Shown here piece by piece: positions 49,307 through 57,597 of a stretch of DNA of 64,000 nucleotides (its first letter is position 1; every line of letters begins with the position of its first letter). The position numbers and the translations under genes are program-made. Source of the DNA: Dinoroseobacter sp049800775 (GTDB lineage: Bacteria > Pseudomonadota > Alphaproteobacteria > Rhodobacterales > Rhodobacteraceae); NCBI RefSeq assembly GCF_049800775.1, contig NZ_JBNAFR010000003.1, positions 434,001-498,000 on the forward strand, in the 5' to 3' direction. The notes under the pieces are model-generated. The model saw only the letters and a list, made by a program, of their open reading frames with translations. It had not been told where the DNA came from and ran no database searches.

Positions 49307-50368
49307 CTGAGCAAGCCGCGCCTCACAATCGTCGCAAAACCAACGGTCAATGACATTGCCCGGGTGGCTGGCGTGAGCCTTGCGACCGTGGACCGGGTGC
49401 TCAACGAGCGCCCGGGCGTCCGCTCCGTGACGATCAAGAAGGTGCAGGCGGCCATCGACAAGCTCGGCTATGTGCGCGACACGGCGGCGGCCAACCTTGC
49501 GCGGCAGAAGACCTACCGCTTTGCCTTCGTACTGCCGGATTGGAAGGGGCAGTTCCTCGCCAGTCTCGAGCGGGGGATCGCCGAGACGGTGGTGAATGCG
49601 CGCCATGACCGCACCGAACTGCGGACGATCCGGGTGCCGAACCACGACCATACTCAGCTCGCCAAGACCCTGTCCGAGCTGAGCCCGGACGAGATCGACG
49701 GGCTCGCGATCATGGCCAAGGAGACCCCGCTGGTGCGCGATGCCATCGCCGATCTGCGCAAGCGCGGGATCCCGGTCGTGTCACTTGTTTCGGACCAGCC
49801 GAACTCGGATCGGGACCATTTCGTCGGCATCGACAACGTGGCGGCGGGCCGGACGGCGGGCACGCTGCTGGGGCGGTTCACCGGCGGGCGGCAGGGCAAG
49901 GTGGTGGTGGTCATCACCAACAAGCAATCGCGCGACATGATCGAGCGGCGCCATGGCTTTGACCAGATCGTCAGCGCCGAGTTTCCCCATCTTGAGCCCT
50001 TGCCCAGCGTCGAAGGGCAGGAGGATCCGGCCCATACGGAAAAGGTCACGCTGCGCGCGTTGGAGCAGAACCCGGATGTGATCGGCGTCTATTCCGTGGG
50101 GGCCAGCGTGCAGGGCATCGCCCGCGCCATCACGGCGGCGGGCCTGCCCGTGCGTCCGGTGCTGATCGATCACGAGCTGACCGAGAATTCCGCCAGCCTG
50201 CTGCGTGCGGGCGTGGTGGATGCGGTCATCACCCAGAACACGGGGCATCTCGCCCGCAGCGCCCTGCGCGTGCTGCGCGCCAAATGCGACAAGACCCCGG
50301 TGATCAAATCGCAGGAGACAATCCGGATCGACATCGTGATCCGCGAGAATCTGCCATCGATGGAGTAA
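49307..50368 (+). CDS. LacI-family regulator with apparent CTG start
   Basis: The helix-turn-helix (PTVNDIARVAGVSLATVDRVLNERPGVRSVT) and the sugar-binding effector domain (FALVLPDWKGQF-like strand, VGIDNVAAGRTAGTLLGRF, VIGVYSVGASVQGIARAI) make a complete LacI-family protein of about 353 residues. The first ATG/GTG in frame is a GTG at 49364 in the middle of the helix-turn-helix. The sequence upstream (SKPRLTIVAKPTVNDIA) is normal for the family and begins after a CTG at 49307, one base past the kinase stop. CTG initiation or a mutated/misread ATG is likely. It presumably binds the twin operators at 41975-42020. Confidence 0.82.
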   Translation: MSKPRLTIVAKPTVNDIARVAGVSLATVDRVLNERPGVRSVTIKKVQAAIDKLGYVRDTAAANLARQKTYRFAFVLPDWKGQFLASLERGIAETVVNARHDRTELRTIRVPNHDHTQLAKTLSELSPDEIDGLAIMAKETPLVRDAIADLRKRGIPVVSLVSDQPNSDRDHFVGIDNVAAGRTAGTLLGRFTGGRQGKVVVVITNKQSRDMIERRHGFDQIVSAEFPHLEPLPSVEGQEDPAHTEKVTLRALEQNPDVIGVYSVGASVQGIARAITAAGLPVRPVLIDHELTENSASLLRAGVVDAVITQNTGHLARSALRVLRAKCDKTPVIKSQETIRIDIVIRENLPSME

Positions 50369-50389
50369 GCATTTTAGGGAGGAATGCGG

Positions 50390-51448
50390 ATGAAAACGAT
50401 CAAGGGACCGGCGCTGTTTCTGGCGCAGTTCGCGGGGGATGAGGCGCCCTTCAACTCGTGGGACGCGATCACGAAATGGGCGGCGGATTGCGGCTATGTC
50501 GGGGTGCAGGTGCCCAGCTGGGATGGCCGCCTGATCGATCTGGCCACCGCCGCCGAGAGCAAGGATTACTGCGACGAGTTCAAGGGCGTGGCGGCGGCCA
50601 ATGGCGTCGCGGTGACCGAGCTTTCGACCCATCTGCAGGGGCAGCTGGTCGCCGTGCATCCCGCCTATGACACGGCCTTTGACGGGTTCGCCGCCGAAGA
50701 GGTGCGCGGCAATCCCGCAGCGCGGCAGGCCTGGGCGGTCGATCAGGTCAAAAAGGCCCTTTCAGCCTCCCGCAATCTCGGCATCGGGGCGCATGCGACC
50801 TTTTCCGGCGCTCTGGCATGGCCCTATGTCTATCCGTGGCCGCAGCGCCCCGCGGGCCTGATCGAGACCGCCTTTGACGAGCTCGCCGCGCGCTGGCGTC
50901 CGATCCTCGATCACGCCGAGGACTGCGGGGTGGATGTCTGCTACGAGATCCACCCGGGCGAGGACCTCCATGACGGGGTGACATACGAGATGTTCCTCGA
51001 GCGGGTGGATAACCACGCGCGGGCCTGCATGCTCTATGATCCGTCCCATTACGTGCTGCAATGCCTCGATTATCTGGACAATATCGACATCTACAAGGAC
51101 CGGATCCGGATGTTCCACGTCAAGGATGCGGAGTTCAATCCGACCGGGCGGCAGGGGGTCTATTCCGGCTATCAGAGCTGGGTCGACCGGGCCGGGCGGT
51201 TCCGTTCGCCTGGCGACGGGCAGGTGGATTTCGGTGCGATCTTCTCGAAGCTCACGGCAAATGGGTTTGACGGCTGGGCCGTGGTCGAGTGGGAATGCGC
51301 GATCAAGCATCCCGAGGATGGCGCGCGCGAGGGCGCGGCCTTTGTCCGCGATCATATCATTCGCCCGACCGAGGTGGCCTTTGACGATTTCGCCGATGGC
51401 GGCACGGATGAGGCGGCCAACCGCAAGATGCTGGGGATCGACGGATGA
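50390..51448 (+). CDS. sugar phosphate isomerase/epimerase (xylose-isomerase-like TIM barrel)
   Basis: This 352-residue protein belongs to the IolE/xylose-isomerase-like barrel family. Putative metal ligands lie in VCYEIHPGEDLHDG, LYDPSHYVLQ, MFHVKDAEF and WAVVEWECA. GGGAGG lies 7 nt before ATG 50390; an ATG two codons upstream is less well placed. It overlaps the dehydrogenase gene by ATGA. It probably isomerises or epimerises the imported polyol-derived keto-sugar; exact reaction unknown. Confidence 0.87.
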   Translation: MKTIKGPALFLAQFAGDEAPFNSWDAITKWAADCGYVGVQVPSWDGRLIDLATAAESKDYCDEFKGVAAANGVAVTELSTHLQGQLVAVHPAYDTAFDGFAAEEVRGNPAARQAWAVDQVKKALSASRNLGIGAHATFSGALAWPYVYPWPQRPAGLIETAFDELAARWRPILDHAEDCGVDVCYEIHPGEDLHDGVTYEMFLERVDNHARACMLYDPSHYVLQCLDYLDNIDIYKDRIRMFHVKDAEFNPTGRQGVYSGYQSWVDRAGRFRSPGDGQVDFGAIFSKLTANGFDGWAVVEWECAIKHPEDGAREGAAFVRDHIIRPTEVAFDDFADGGTDEAANRKMLGIDG

Positions 51449-52572
51449 CGGATCGTATTCGGCTGGGCATGGTGGGCGGCGGCAATGACGCCTTTATCGG
51501 GGCCGTCCATCGCATCGCCTCGCGCATTGATGACCAGTATGAGCTGGTTGCGGGGGCGCTGTCCTCGACACCGGAAAAGTCCCGCGAAAGCGGCGCGGCG
51601 CTCGGACTGACGCGGGTCTATGACGACTTCAAGCAGATGGCGATCCGCGAGGCCCGGCGCAAGGACGGGATCGAAGCGGTCTCGATCGTCACCCCGAACC
51701 ATGTCCACTACGCAGCGTCCCGCGAATTCCTCAAGCGGGGGATCCATGTCATCTGCGACAAGCCCCTGACCTCGACGCTGGCCGATGCCAAGAAGCTGGT
51801 GAAAGCGGCCGAGGCCTCTGACGCGCTCTTTGTGCTGACCCACAATTACACCGGTTACCCGATGGTGCGGCAGGCCCGCGCCATGGTCGCTGCCGGCGAG
51901 ATCGGGGCGGTGCGCGTGGTGCAGGTGGAGTATCCGCAGGACTGGCTGACCATCGAGCAGGACTTCAAGCAGGCCGAGTGGCGTACCGATCCCGCGCGCT
52001 CGGGCGCCGGAGGCTCCACGGGGGATATCGGCACCCATGCCTATAACCTCGCCTGTTTCATCTCGGGGCTTGAGGCGAGCGAGCTTGCCGCCGATCTCGA
52101 CGCCTTTGTTCCGGGACGGCGGGTGGATGACAACGCCCATGTGATGCTGCGGTTCAAGGGCGGGGCGAAGGGGATGCTCTGGTCCAGTCAGGTCGCGCCG
52201 GGGAACGAGAACGCCCTGCGGATCCGGATCTATGGCGAGACGGGCGGGCTCGAATGGGCGCAGGAGGATCCGAATTACCTCTGGCACACGCCCTTTGGCG
52301 AGCCCAAGCGCCTGATCACCCGCAATGGGGCCGGCGCGGGCGATGCCGCTGCCCGGGTCAGCCGCATCCCGCCGGGCCATCCCGAAGGGTATCTGGAGGG
52401 GTTTGCGACGATCTATTCCGAGGCCGCGCAGGCCATTCGCGCCCATCGCAAGGGTGAAGCGGCCCCGGCGGATGTGGTCTATCCGACAGTGTCCGACGGG
52501 CTGAAAGGCGTGCAATTCGTGGATGCCTGCGTGCGCAGCTCGCAACGCAATGCGGCTTGGGTCACGCTCTGA
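51445..52572 (+). CDS. Gfo/Idh/MocA-family oxidoreductase
   Basis: This 375-residue NAD(P)-dependent dehydrogenase has the N-terminal Rossmann motif LGMVGGGNDAFIG, the catalytic lysine in ICDKPL, and GGSTGDIGTHAYN in the substrate domain. It forms the end of the transporter operon and is coupled to the isomerase gene. Such isomerase/Gfo-Idh pairs oxidise and rearrange inositols and rare sugars; here a polyol substrate is inferred. It converges on the Nit1C cluster. Confidence 0.9.
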   Translation: MTDRIRLGMVGGGNDAFIGAVHRIASRIDDQYELVAGALSSTPEKSRESGAALGLTRVYDDFKQMAIREARRKDGIEAVSIVTPNHVHYAASREFLKRGIHVICDKPLTSTLADAKKLVKAAEASDALFVLTHNYTGYPMVRQARAMVAAGEIGAVRVVQVEYPQDWLTIEQDFKQAEWRTDPARSGAGGSTGDIGTHAYNLACFISGLEASELAADLDAFVPGRRVDDNAHVMLRFKGGAKGMLWSSQVAPGNENALRIRIYGETGGLEWAQEDPNYLWHTPFGEPKRLITRNGAGAGDAAARVSRIPPGHPEGYLEGFATIYSEAAQAIRAHRKGEAAPADVVYPTVSDGLKGVQFVDACVRSSQRNAAWVTL

Positions 52573-52621
52573 CCTTGCACCCGATCCGCGTCTGCCCGGG
52601 ACCGGGCGGGCGCTGCTTGGT

Positions 52622-53434
52622 CTAGAACCGTTCGCAGAGGCTTTGCGCCATTTTCTGCGCGGGGTGCTCCCCTGAGCCCTGTCGCCAAAGGGCCAGATGT
52701 CCGGGGCTATCCGGCATTTGCGCGGCATGGACCGTCTCGCCGGTCTCGATATTGGAGAAATAGGTGACGCAGCGCCGTCGCACCGGACGCCAGTCGGCGC
52801 GCGGGTCAAGACGCTGCGCAGCCTGCTCGAAGAGGCGCGTATAGCTCGGAAAATAGAGCAGCCCCACCGCGTTGAAATCGCTGCCCGTGCAGGGATGCAA
52901 CTCCAGCTTCGGCGTGCCAATGCGCGGGTCGGCCCGCTGGGCCTTGGCGAGCGCGCTCGAACGCTCTGCGAAGCCGTCCGGGGCTTGCGGCAGGACCGGC
53001 AGCAGGTAGGGGTTCGCCCGGCACACGCTGGCATTCACGCCCTGCTCGAGATGGGTCACGAAGGTCGAGATCAGGCGCATCCGCGCGACCTTCTGCCCGC
53101 CGATGACGAGCCTGTGGACCGATTGCAGGCGGCTCCTGGCGACCGCCCACAACTCGGAACACAGGGTCGTCTCGGATCCGAGCGCTGCCGCCTCCGGATC
53201 CAGTTGCTCGAACTCCGTCGCGCAGAAGGCTGCGTAGATCTGACGCCCCGCCGCATCCCGAAACACGGTGCTGTGCTGACCGACGGCATCGGCAATCAGC
53301 TGCCAGTGCACATCGCCCAGATGGCGCAGCCACCAGTCCTCTGCGAGACCGCGATAGGCCAGCTGTGCCATGCCGAGGGTCAGGCGCGTCTCGCGCCGGA
53401 CCGGGCCGGGATGCAGGAACGGCGCCGCGGTCAT
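52622..53434 (-). CDS. Pnap_2097 family protein (LnmK-like double hotdog)
   Basis: This 270-residue protein resembles the Pnap_2097 family associated with Nit1C clusters and related by fold to LnmK acyltransferase/decarboxylases. Recognisable parts are LTLGMAQLAYRGLAEDWWLRHLGDVHWQLIA and FNAVGLLYFPSYTRLFEQA, the latter like a hotdog thioesterase substrate loop. The start overlaps the nitH stop by ATGA, so it is the last gene of the cluster. Its reaction in nitrile metabolism is not known. Confidence 0.75.
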   Translation of the reverse strand: MTAAPFLHPGPVRRETRLTLGMAQLAYRGLAEDWWLRHLGDVHWQLIADAVGQHSTVFRDAAGRQIYAAFCATEFEQLDPEAAALGSETTLCSELWAVARSRLQSVHRLVIGGQKVARMRLISTFVTHLEQGVNASVCRANPYLLPVLPQAPDGFAERSSALAKAQRADPRIGTPKLELHPCTGSDFNAVGLLYFPSYTRLFEQAAQRLDPRADWRPVRRRCVTYFSNIETGETVHAAQMPDSPGHLALWRQGSGEHPAQKMAQSLCERF

Positions 53435-54687
53435 GACGCGGCCTGAAGCGCCTGTTTGGATTTCGCGAAGATGGCATCGGCAAGATAGCCCGCATCCTCG
53501 TCAATCCCGAGAAACCGCCCGGAACCCCAAGTGTTCAGCCAACCCAGACCGATGAAATAGAAGCCGTCCTGCTTGCAGATCCCGCGATCGAATTGCGGGC
53601 GGCCCTGGGCGTCGAAGACATTCACATCGATCCAGCTGTAATCCGGGCGGAAGCCGATGGCCCAGAGGATCGAGGTGATCCCCTCGGCGGCGCAATCGAT
53701 CTCGGTGATCTCCTGCTCCGGCCGCCACATCTTGGCAAAGGGCGGCTCCTCGGGGGCGTCGATCCCGGTCTCGGCGATATAGGCGTCGATGGCCGTGCGA
53801 ATGCCGAGATAGCTGCTGTCGGCATCGTCGAGATTGGTCTCTAGATCCGGCAGGAACGAGATCTTGGTGCCCTCCATCCCGCTGACCGAACCATAGAGCG
53901 ACACGCCTTCGGTGGCGAATTTGCGCAGGTCGATCTCATGCCCGCCATCGCGGCCGGTCATGTAGTGGTTGGTCTTGGTCAGGGCGTGATGGGGGTCCGG
54001 GTGCCGGGCGATGGTGATGTCATAATGGCCCATGTCATAGAGCCAGTCCGTGGCATCCCGCCCGCGATATTTGCGCGGCGAGCGCGGGGCCGGGCCCACG
54101 GCGAGATGCACGTCCCGGCCTTCGAGATGCATATCCTCCATAAGCTGCACGCCGGACTGCCCCGTCCCGACAATCAGCGTGGCGCCGTCGGGCAACTGGT
54201 CCGGGCGGCGATAATCGACGGAATGGATCTGCCGGATCGCCGGGTCGAGCTGATCTGCATAGGGCGGCACGATCGGATTGTCATAGCCGCCCGTGGCGAT
54301 CACCACCTGATCGGTGGCGTAGTTGCCTTGGCTGGTGTCGACCAGATACCCGCCGCCGGGCCGCTCGGCGATCCGGGTGACCGTGCAATGCTCCATGATG
54401 GGCGGCGCGAATGTCTCGGCGAAAGCGTCGAGATAGTCGGTGATCTCTTCCTTGACCATGAACCCGTCCGGATCATCGCCCGCATAGGGGAAGCCGGGCA
54501 GGCGGCATTGCCAGTTCGGGGTCACCAGACAGAAGCTGTCCCAGCGGTTCACGCGCCAGGAATGGAACTTCTCGTGCCGCTCCAGAACCACATGCTCGAG
54601 CCCTTTCTGGGCGAGGTAATAGCTGACGGAGAGGCCGGCCTGACCGCCGCCGACGATGACAACAGGGATATGTTCGCGATGAGCCAT
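53431..54687 (-). CDS. nitH: Nit1C flavin-dependent oxidoreductase (MSMEG_0569 family)
   Basis: This 418-residue flavoprotein has an N-terminal FAD motif (VVIVGGGQAGLSVSYYLAQKGLEHVVLERHEKF), a second dinucleotide site (GATLIVGTGQSGVQLMEDM) and a FAD-closing ILWAIGFRPDYSWID. It is of the Baeyer-Villiger/N-hydroxylating monooxygenase type and the MSMEG_0569 member of Nit1C. ATG 54687 is the family start; the frame open to 54777 overlaps nitG. It may oxidise the nitrile precursor; substrate unknown. Confidence 0.88.
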   Translation of the reverse strand: MAHREHIPVVIVGGGQAGLSVSYYLAQKGLEHVVLERHEKFHSWRVNRWDSFCLVTPNWQCRLPGFPYAGDDPDGFMVKEEITDYLDAFAETFAPPIMEHCTVTRIAERPGGGYLVDTSQGNYATDQVVIATGGYDNPIVPPYADQLDPAIRQIHSVDYRRPDQLPDGATLIVGTGQSGVQLMEDMHLEGRDVHLAVGPAPRSPRKYRGRDATDWLYDMGHYDITIARHPDPHHALTKTNHYMTGRDGGHEIDLRKFATEGVSLYGSVSGMEGTKISFLPDLETNLDDADSSYLGIRTAIDAYIAETGIDAPEEPPFAKMWRPEQEITEIDCAAEGITSILWAIGFRPDYSWIDVNVFDAQGRPQFDRGICKQDGFYFIGLGWLNTWGSGRFLGIDEDAGYLADAIFAKSKQALQAAS

Positions 54688-54697
54688 GGATGGGTCC

Positions 54698-54976
54698 TTA
54701 TGAGATCGTGAGGCAGACAACATCTGCCGGCGGTGAGAAGCTGCGCAGGGTCCGCTCGATCTGGGCGAGCTGGGCATCGGCGCTGGTGCAGCGGAAGCCG
54801 TATTTCGCCTCGACCCGCAGGCTGGCCTGTTCGAGGGCGGTTCGGCAGCGTGCGGTGAACTCTTCGAGCGGATAGGCCGTGCCCGCGCTCAGATGGTCGC
54901 GGATCACGGTTGAGGGGGAATAGAGCTCTTCGGTCCGGCCGTCGGGCCATCGCACGGTGAAGCGGGTTTCAGGCAT
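54698..54976 (-). CDS. nitG: Nit1C small protein (MSMEG_0570 family)
   Basis: This 92-residue protein is the MSMEG_0570 family member: FTVRWPDGRTEELYSPSTVIRDHLSAGTAYPLEEFTARC. Function is not established; it is annotated in related species as a nitrogen-starvation-response protein. It overlaps nitF by 8 bp and lies 10 bp before nitH. Confidence 0.85.
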   Translation of the reverse strand: MPETRFTVRWPDGRTEELYSPSTVIRDHLSAGTAYPLEEFTARCRTALEQASLRVEAKYGFRCTSADAQLAQIERTLRSFSPPADVVCLTIS

Positions 54977-55955
54977 GGCGAGGCTCCGGCGATGTCAGGT
55001 TGAGATAGGGGGTGCGGGCATAGTCCCAGAACGGGGCGGAGCCTTCGCGGCTGGTCAGGTGCACCGCCGTGGCCTCGGTGACATCTCCGCAGGGGGTGGC
55101 CGAGATGCCATGGCGGTGGAAGGCGGCGCAGACCGCGTCCGCATCCCTCGCCTGTGCGGTCAGCAGAAAGCCGAAGCTCGGGAAGCTGCGCAGCCAGCGG
55201 GCCATGTCGACGCCCTCCGGGCGGGGCAGGGCCTCCAGCTGGATGTCGATCCCGACGCCTGAGGCCTCCGCCAGCATGAGGGCAGTGCCCGCGATGCCGC
55301 CCTGGCTGATATCCTTGCCACTGGTGACCAGCCCGGCTTCGGCGATCTCCGGCAGGATCGAGAGCGCAGCGCGCAAGGCGGCGGGCGGCGTTGTGAGTGC
55401 GGCGTTCCAGTTGTCGAACGGCTCGCGATAGCTGCCGCGCAGATCCGTGGCACAGATCAGCACATCGCCCGGGCGCGCGGTGAAACTTGAGATCACCTTG
55501 CGGGCATGTCCCAGGATCGAAACCGAAAGCTGCAGCGCCTCGGTCCGTAGATTGGTATGCCCGCCGACAATGGGCACGCCATAGGCCTGTGCGGCGGCTT
55601 TCATCCCGGCCAGCACGGGCTGGGCCTGTTCGGCGCTGGGCGCCCAGATCGCGTTGGTCACCGCCCGGGGGCGGCCGCCCATGGAGAGGATGTCCGAGAT
55701 GTTCACCATCACCCCGCACCAGCCCGCGAACCACGGATCGGCCTCTACGAAGGCGTTTATGAACCCTTCGCAGGCAAAGAGGTCATGGCCCTCCTGACCC
55801 GGCAGCACGGCGCAATCATCACCGGGCTGACCCGTGCTCTGCGCCGTCAGGCCCAGGGTGCCCGTGCTCTGGGCGATGTCGAGCTTGCTGCGGATCGAGG
55901 GGTGATCGCGCAGGTCCCGCACGATCTGACGCAGGGGGAGATGGGGTTTCATCAC
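54969..55955 (-). CDS. nitF: Nit1C AIR-synthase-related protein
   Basis: This 328-residue protein has the PurM/SelD-like ATP-binding fold: GDDCAVLPGQEGHDLFACEGFINAFVEADPWFAGWCGVMVNISDILSMGG and IVGGHTNL, then DISQGGIAG in the second domain. In many relatives this unit and the GNAT domain form one protein (sll0787 type); here they are two genes coupled by ATGA. It probably phosphorylates or cyclises a carboxamide/amide intermediate, but the substrate is unknown. Confidence 0.86.
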   Translation of the reverse strand: MMKPHLPLRQIVRDLRDHPSIRSKLDIAQSTGTLGLTAQSTGQPGDDCAVLPGQEGHDLFACEGFINAFVEADPWFAGWCGVMVNISDILSMGGRPRAVTNAIWAPSAEQAQPVLAGMKAAAQAYGVPIVGGHTNLRTEALQLSVSILGHARKVISSFTARPGDVLICATDLRGSYREPFDNWNAALTTPPAALRAALSILPEIAEAGLVTSGKDISQGGIAGTALMLAEASGVGIDIQLEALPRPEGVDMARWLRSFPSFGFLLTAQARDADAVCAAFHRHGISATPCGDVTEATAVHLTSREGSAPFWDYARTPYLNLTSPEPRHA

Positions 55956-56500
55956 CTGCGCCTCCGCGTCGGCGACAGGGTTTTCCAGCCGATGAACGGG
56001 TCCGGGATGGGCGGATAGGCGGCAAGGTCTGCCTGCATCTCCATATGGGGGACGCCATGCACCTCGATCTCGCGCAACGGGGTCCAGTGGAGACGTTTGA
56101 ACAGGTTCACATTCTGCATCTGGACCTGCGCGAGGAACCGGTCGCAGCCCCGGCCATGGGCGGTGCAGACCGCGAGCCGGATCAACTCGGCCCCGAGACG
56201 GCCCATGCGGCGGTGGCTCTCGGCCACGGCCAGTCGCGACCCGCGCCAGACGCGCGGGCTCTCTTCATGGATGCGCACGGTGCCCACCACCTGATCGGCC
56301 TCCGAGGCCAGCGTGCTGATCGCGGCCAGGGGCGTGGCGATGGCATCGATCGCATCCCGGTCATCGGTGGCGAAGATCCGTTGTTCCTCGACAAAGACCC
56401 GGTGGCGCAGCTCGCGCACCCCGGCCAGCTCCCAGGGTTGGGCGGCGGCGCGGATGATGAAGTCGGGCGACAGAAAGGCGCGGGCGTTCTGGAAACTCAT
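55952..56500 (-). CDS. nitE: Nit1C GNAT N-acetyltransferase
   Basis: This 182-residue GNAT protein has the acetyl-CoA loop region (LAVAESHRRMGRLGAELIRLAVCTAHGRGCDRFLAQVQMQNVNLFKRLHW), with the expected beta-4/alpha-3 motif replaced by RRMGRLG. It is coupled by ATGA to nitD upstream and nitF downstream. It corresponds to the MSMEG_0567 acetyltransferase part of Nit1C. Acceptor unknown. Confidence 0.86.
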   Translation of the reverse strand: MSFQNARAFLSPDFIIRAAAQPWELAGVRELRHRVFVEEQRIFATDDRDAIDAIATPLAAISTLASEADQVVGTVRIHEESPRVWRGSRLAVAESHRRMGRLGAELIRLAVCTAHGRGCDRFLAQVQMQNVNLFKRLHWTPLREIEVHGVPHMEMQADLAAYPPIPDPFIGWKTLSPTRRRR

Positions 56501-57597
56501 GACACCCTCAGCTTTTCGTAGACCGACAGGGCCGAGCAGGCGCCGCATTTGGCGCAGCCCGCCTTGGCGCTTTCGGCGCTCATCCCCGCGCGCAGGATCA
56601 TCCCCGACAGGGGCCTCAGGATCTGTGCCATGAAGTCCGAGCTGGGGGCCGGATGGCTTTCCAGCGGCGTGCCCGAGACCGGCACGAAGGGCACCACAAA
56701 GGGATAGACCCCGATCTTGCAGAGCTCCTGCGCGGTGGCGAGGATCGCCTCCGGCGTGTCGCCGAGCCCGGCGAGGATATAGGTCGAGACCTGCCCCCGG
56801 CCAAAGACAGCAACAGCGGCGCGGAAGCTGCTGAAATACTTCTCAAGGCTGACCTGCGCCTTGCCGGGCATGATCCGCGCGCGCACCTCGGGCGTCACCG
56901 CCTCCAGATGCATGCCGAGCGCGTCGACCCCGGCCTCGGCCATGCGCTCATGCCAGACGTCATCCTCGGGCGGCTCGCATTGGGCCTGAATCGGCAGGTC
57001 CACGGCGGCCTTGATCGCGGCGGCGCTGTCGGTCATCACCGCAGCCCCCCGGTCCTTGCCCGCCGGGGTGCCGGTGGTCATCACCATATGCTTGACGCCG
57101 TCGAGCTCCACCGCGGCCTTGGCGACCTCGGCCAGTTGTTGCGGCGTCTTGTGGGCGATGGTGCGCCCGGCGGCGAGCGATTGCCCGATAGAGCAGAACT
57201 TGCAGGTCTTCTTGCGGCTCTCATACCGGATGCAGGTCTGCAGAACGGTGGTGGCCAGCACGTCCTTGGAATGCAGCGTGGCGATCTTGCTGTACTCGAT
57301 CCCGTCTGCGGTCTTGAGATCGTAGAACCGCGGGCGGGTCGGGAACCGGACCTTGCCGAGGGGGACGCCGGATTTCGTGACCTCGGCCAGCCCGTCCGCG
57401 CCCGGAGCCTGTACCAGATAGGGACTGTCAAAGGCGGGGGCCGTATGGACCGGCACCATGACGGTACTGCCGCCCAAGGTCACGGCCTTGTGGTCGGTCG
57501 GACCCGCGCCGCCACGGCGGCTCTCCATCCCGGCGGTGGGATCGACCAGCCGCATGCCCCGGGTCTGCAATTCGTTGATCAGGTCGGCTTCAGACAT
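56497..57597 (-). CDS. nitD: Nit1C radical SAM protein (MSMEG_0568 family)
   Basis: This 366-residue protein is the radical-SAM component of Nit1C. The cluster cysteines are Cys122, Cys132 and Cys135 (CIRYESRKKTCKFC), a C-x9-C-x2-C spacing unlike the usual C-x3-C-x2-C. The barrel motifs VMTTGTPAGKD and LGMHLEAVTPEVRARIMPGK resemble biotin-synthase-like enzymes. A second cysteine group, GCAKCGAC, lies near the C-terminus. The start overlaps nitC by 8 bp; the frame open to 57720 is within nitC. Its reaction is unknown. Confidence 0.88.
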   Translation of the reverse strand: MSEADLINELQTRGMRLVDPTAGMESRRGGAGPTDHKAVTLGGSTVMVPVHTAPAFDSPYLVQAPGADGLAEVTKSGVPLGKVRFPTRPRFYDLKTADGIEYSKIATLHSKDVLATTVLQTCIRYESRKKTCKFCSIGQSLAAGRTIAHKTPQQLAEVAKAAVELDGVKHMVMTTGTPAGKDRGAAVMTDSAAAIKAAVDLPIQAQCEPPEDDVWHERMAEAGVDALGMHLEAVTPEVRARIMPGKAQVSLEKYFSSFRAAVAVFGRGQVSTYILAGLGDTPEAILATAQELCKIGVYPFVVPFVPVSGTPLESHPAPSSDFMAQILRPLSGMILRAGMSAESAKAGCAKCGACSALSVYEKLRVS

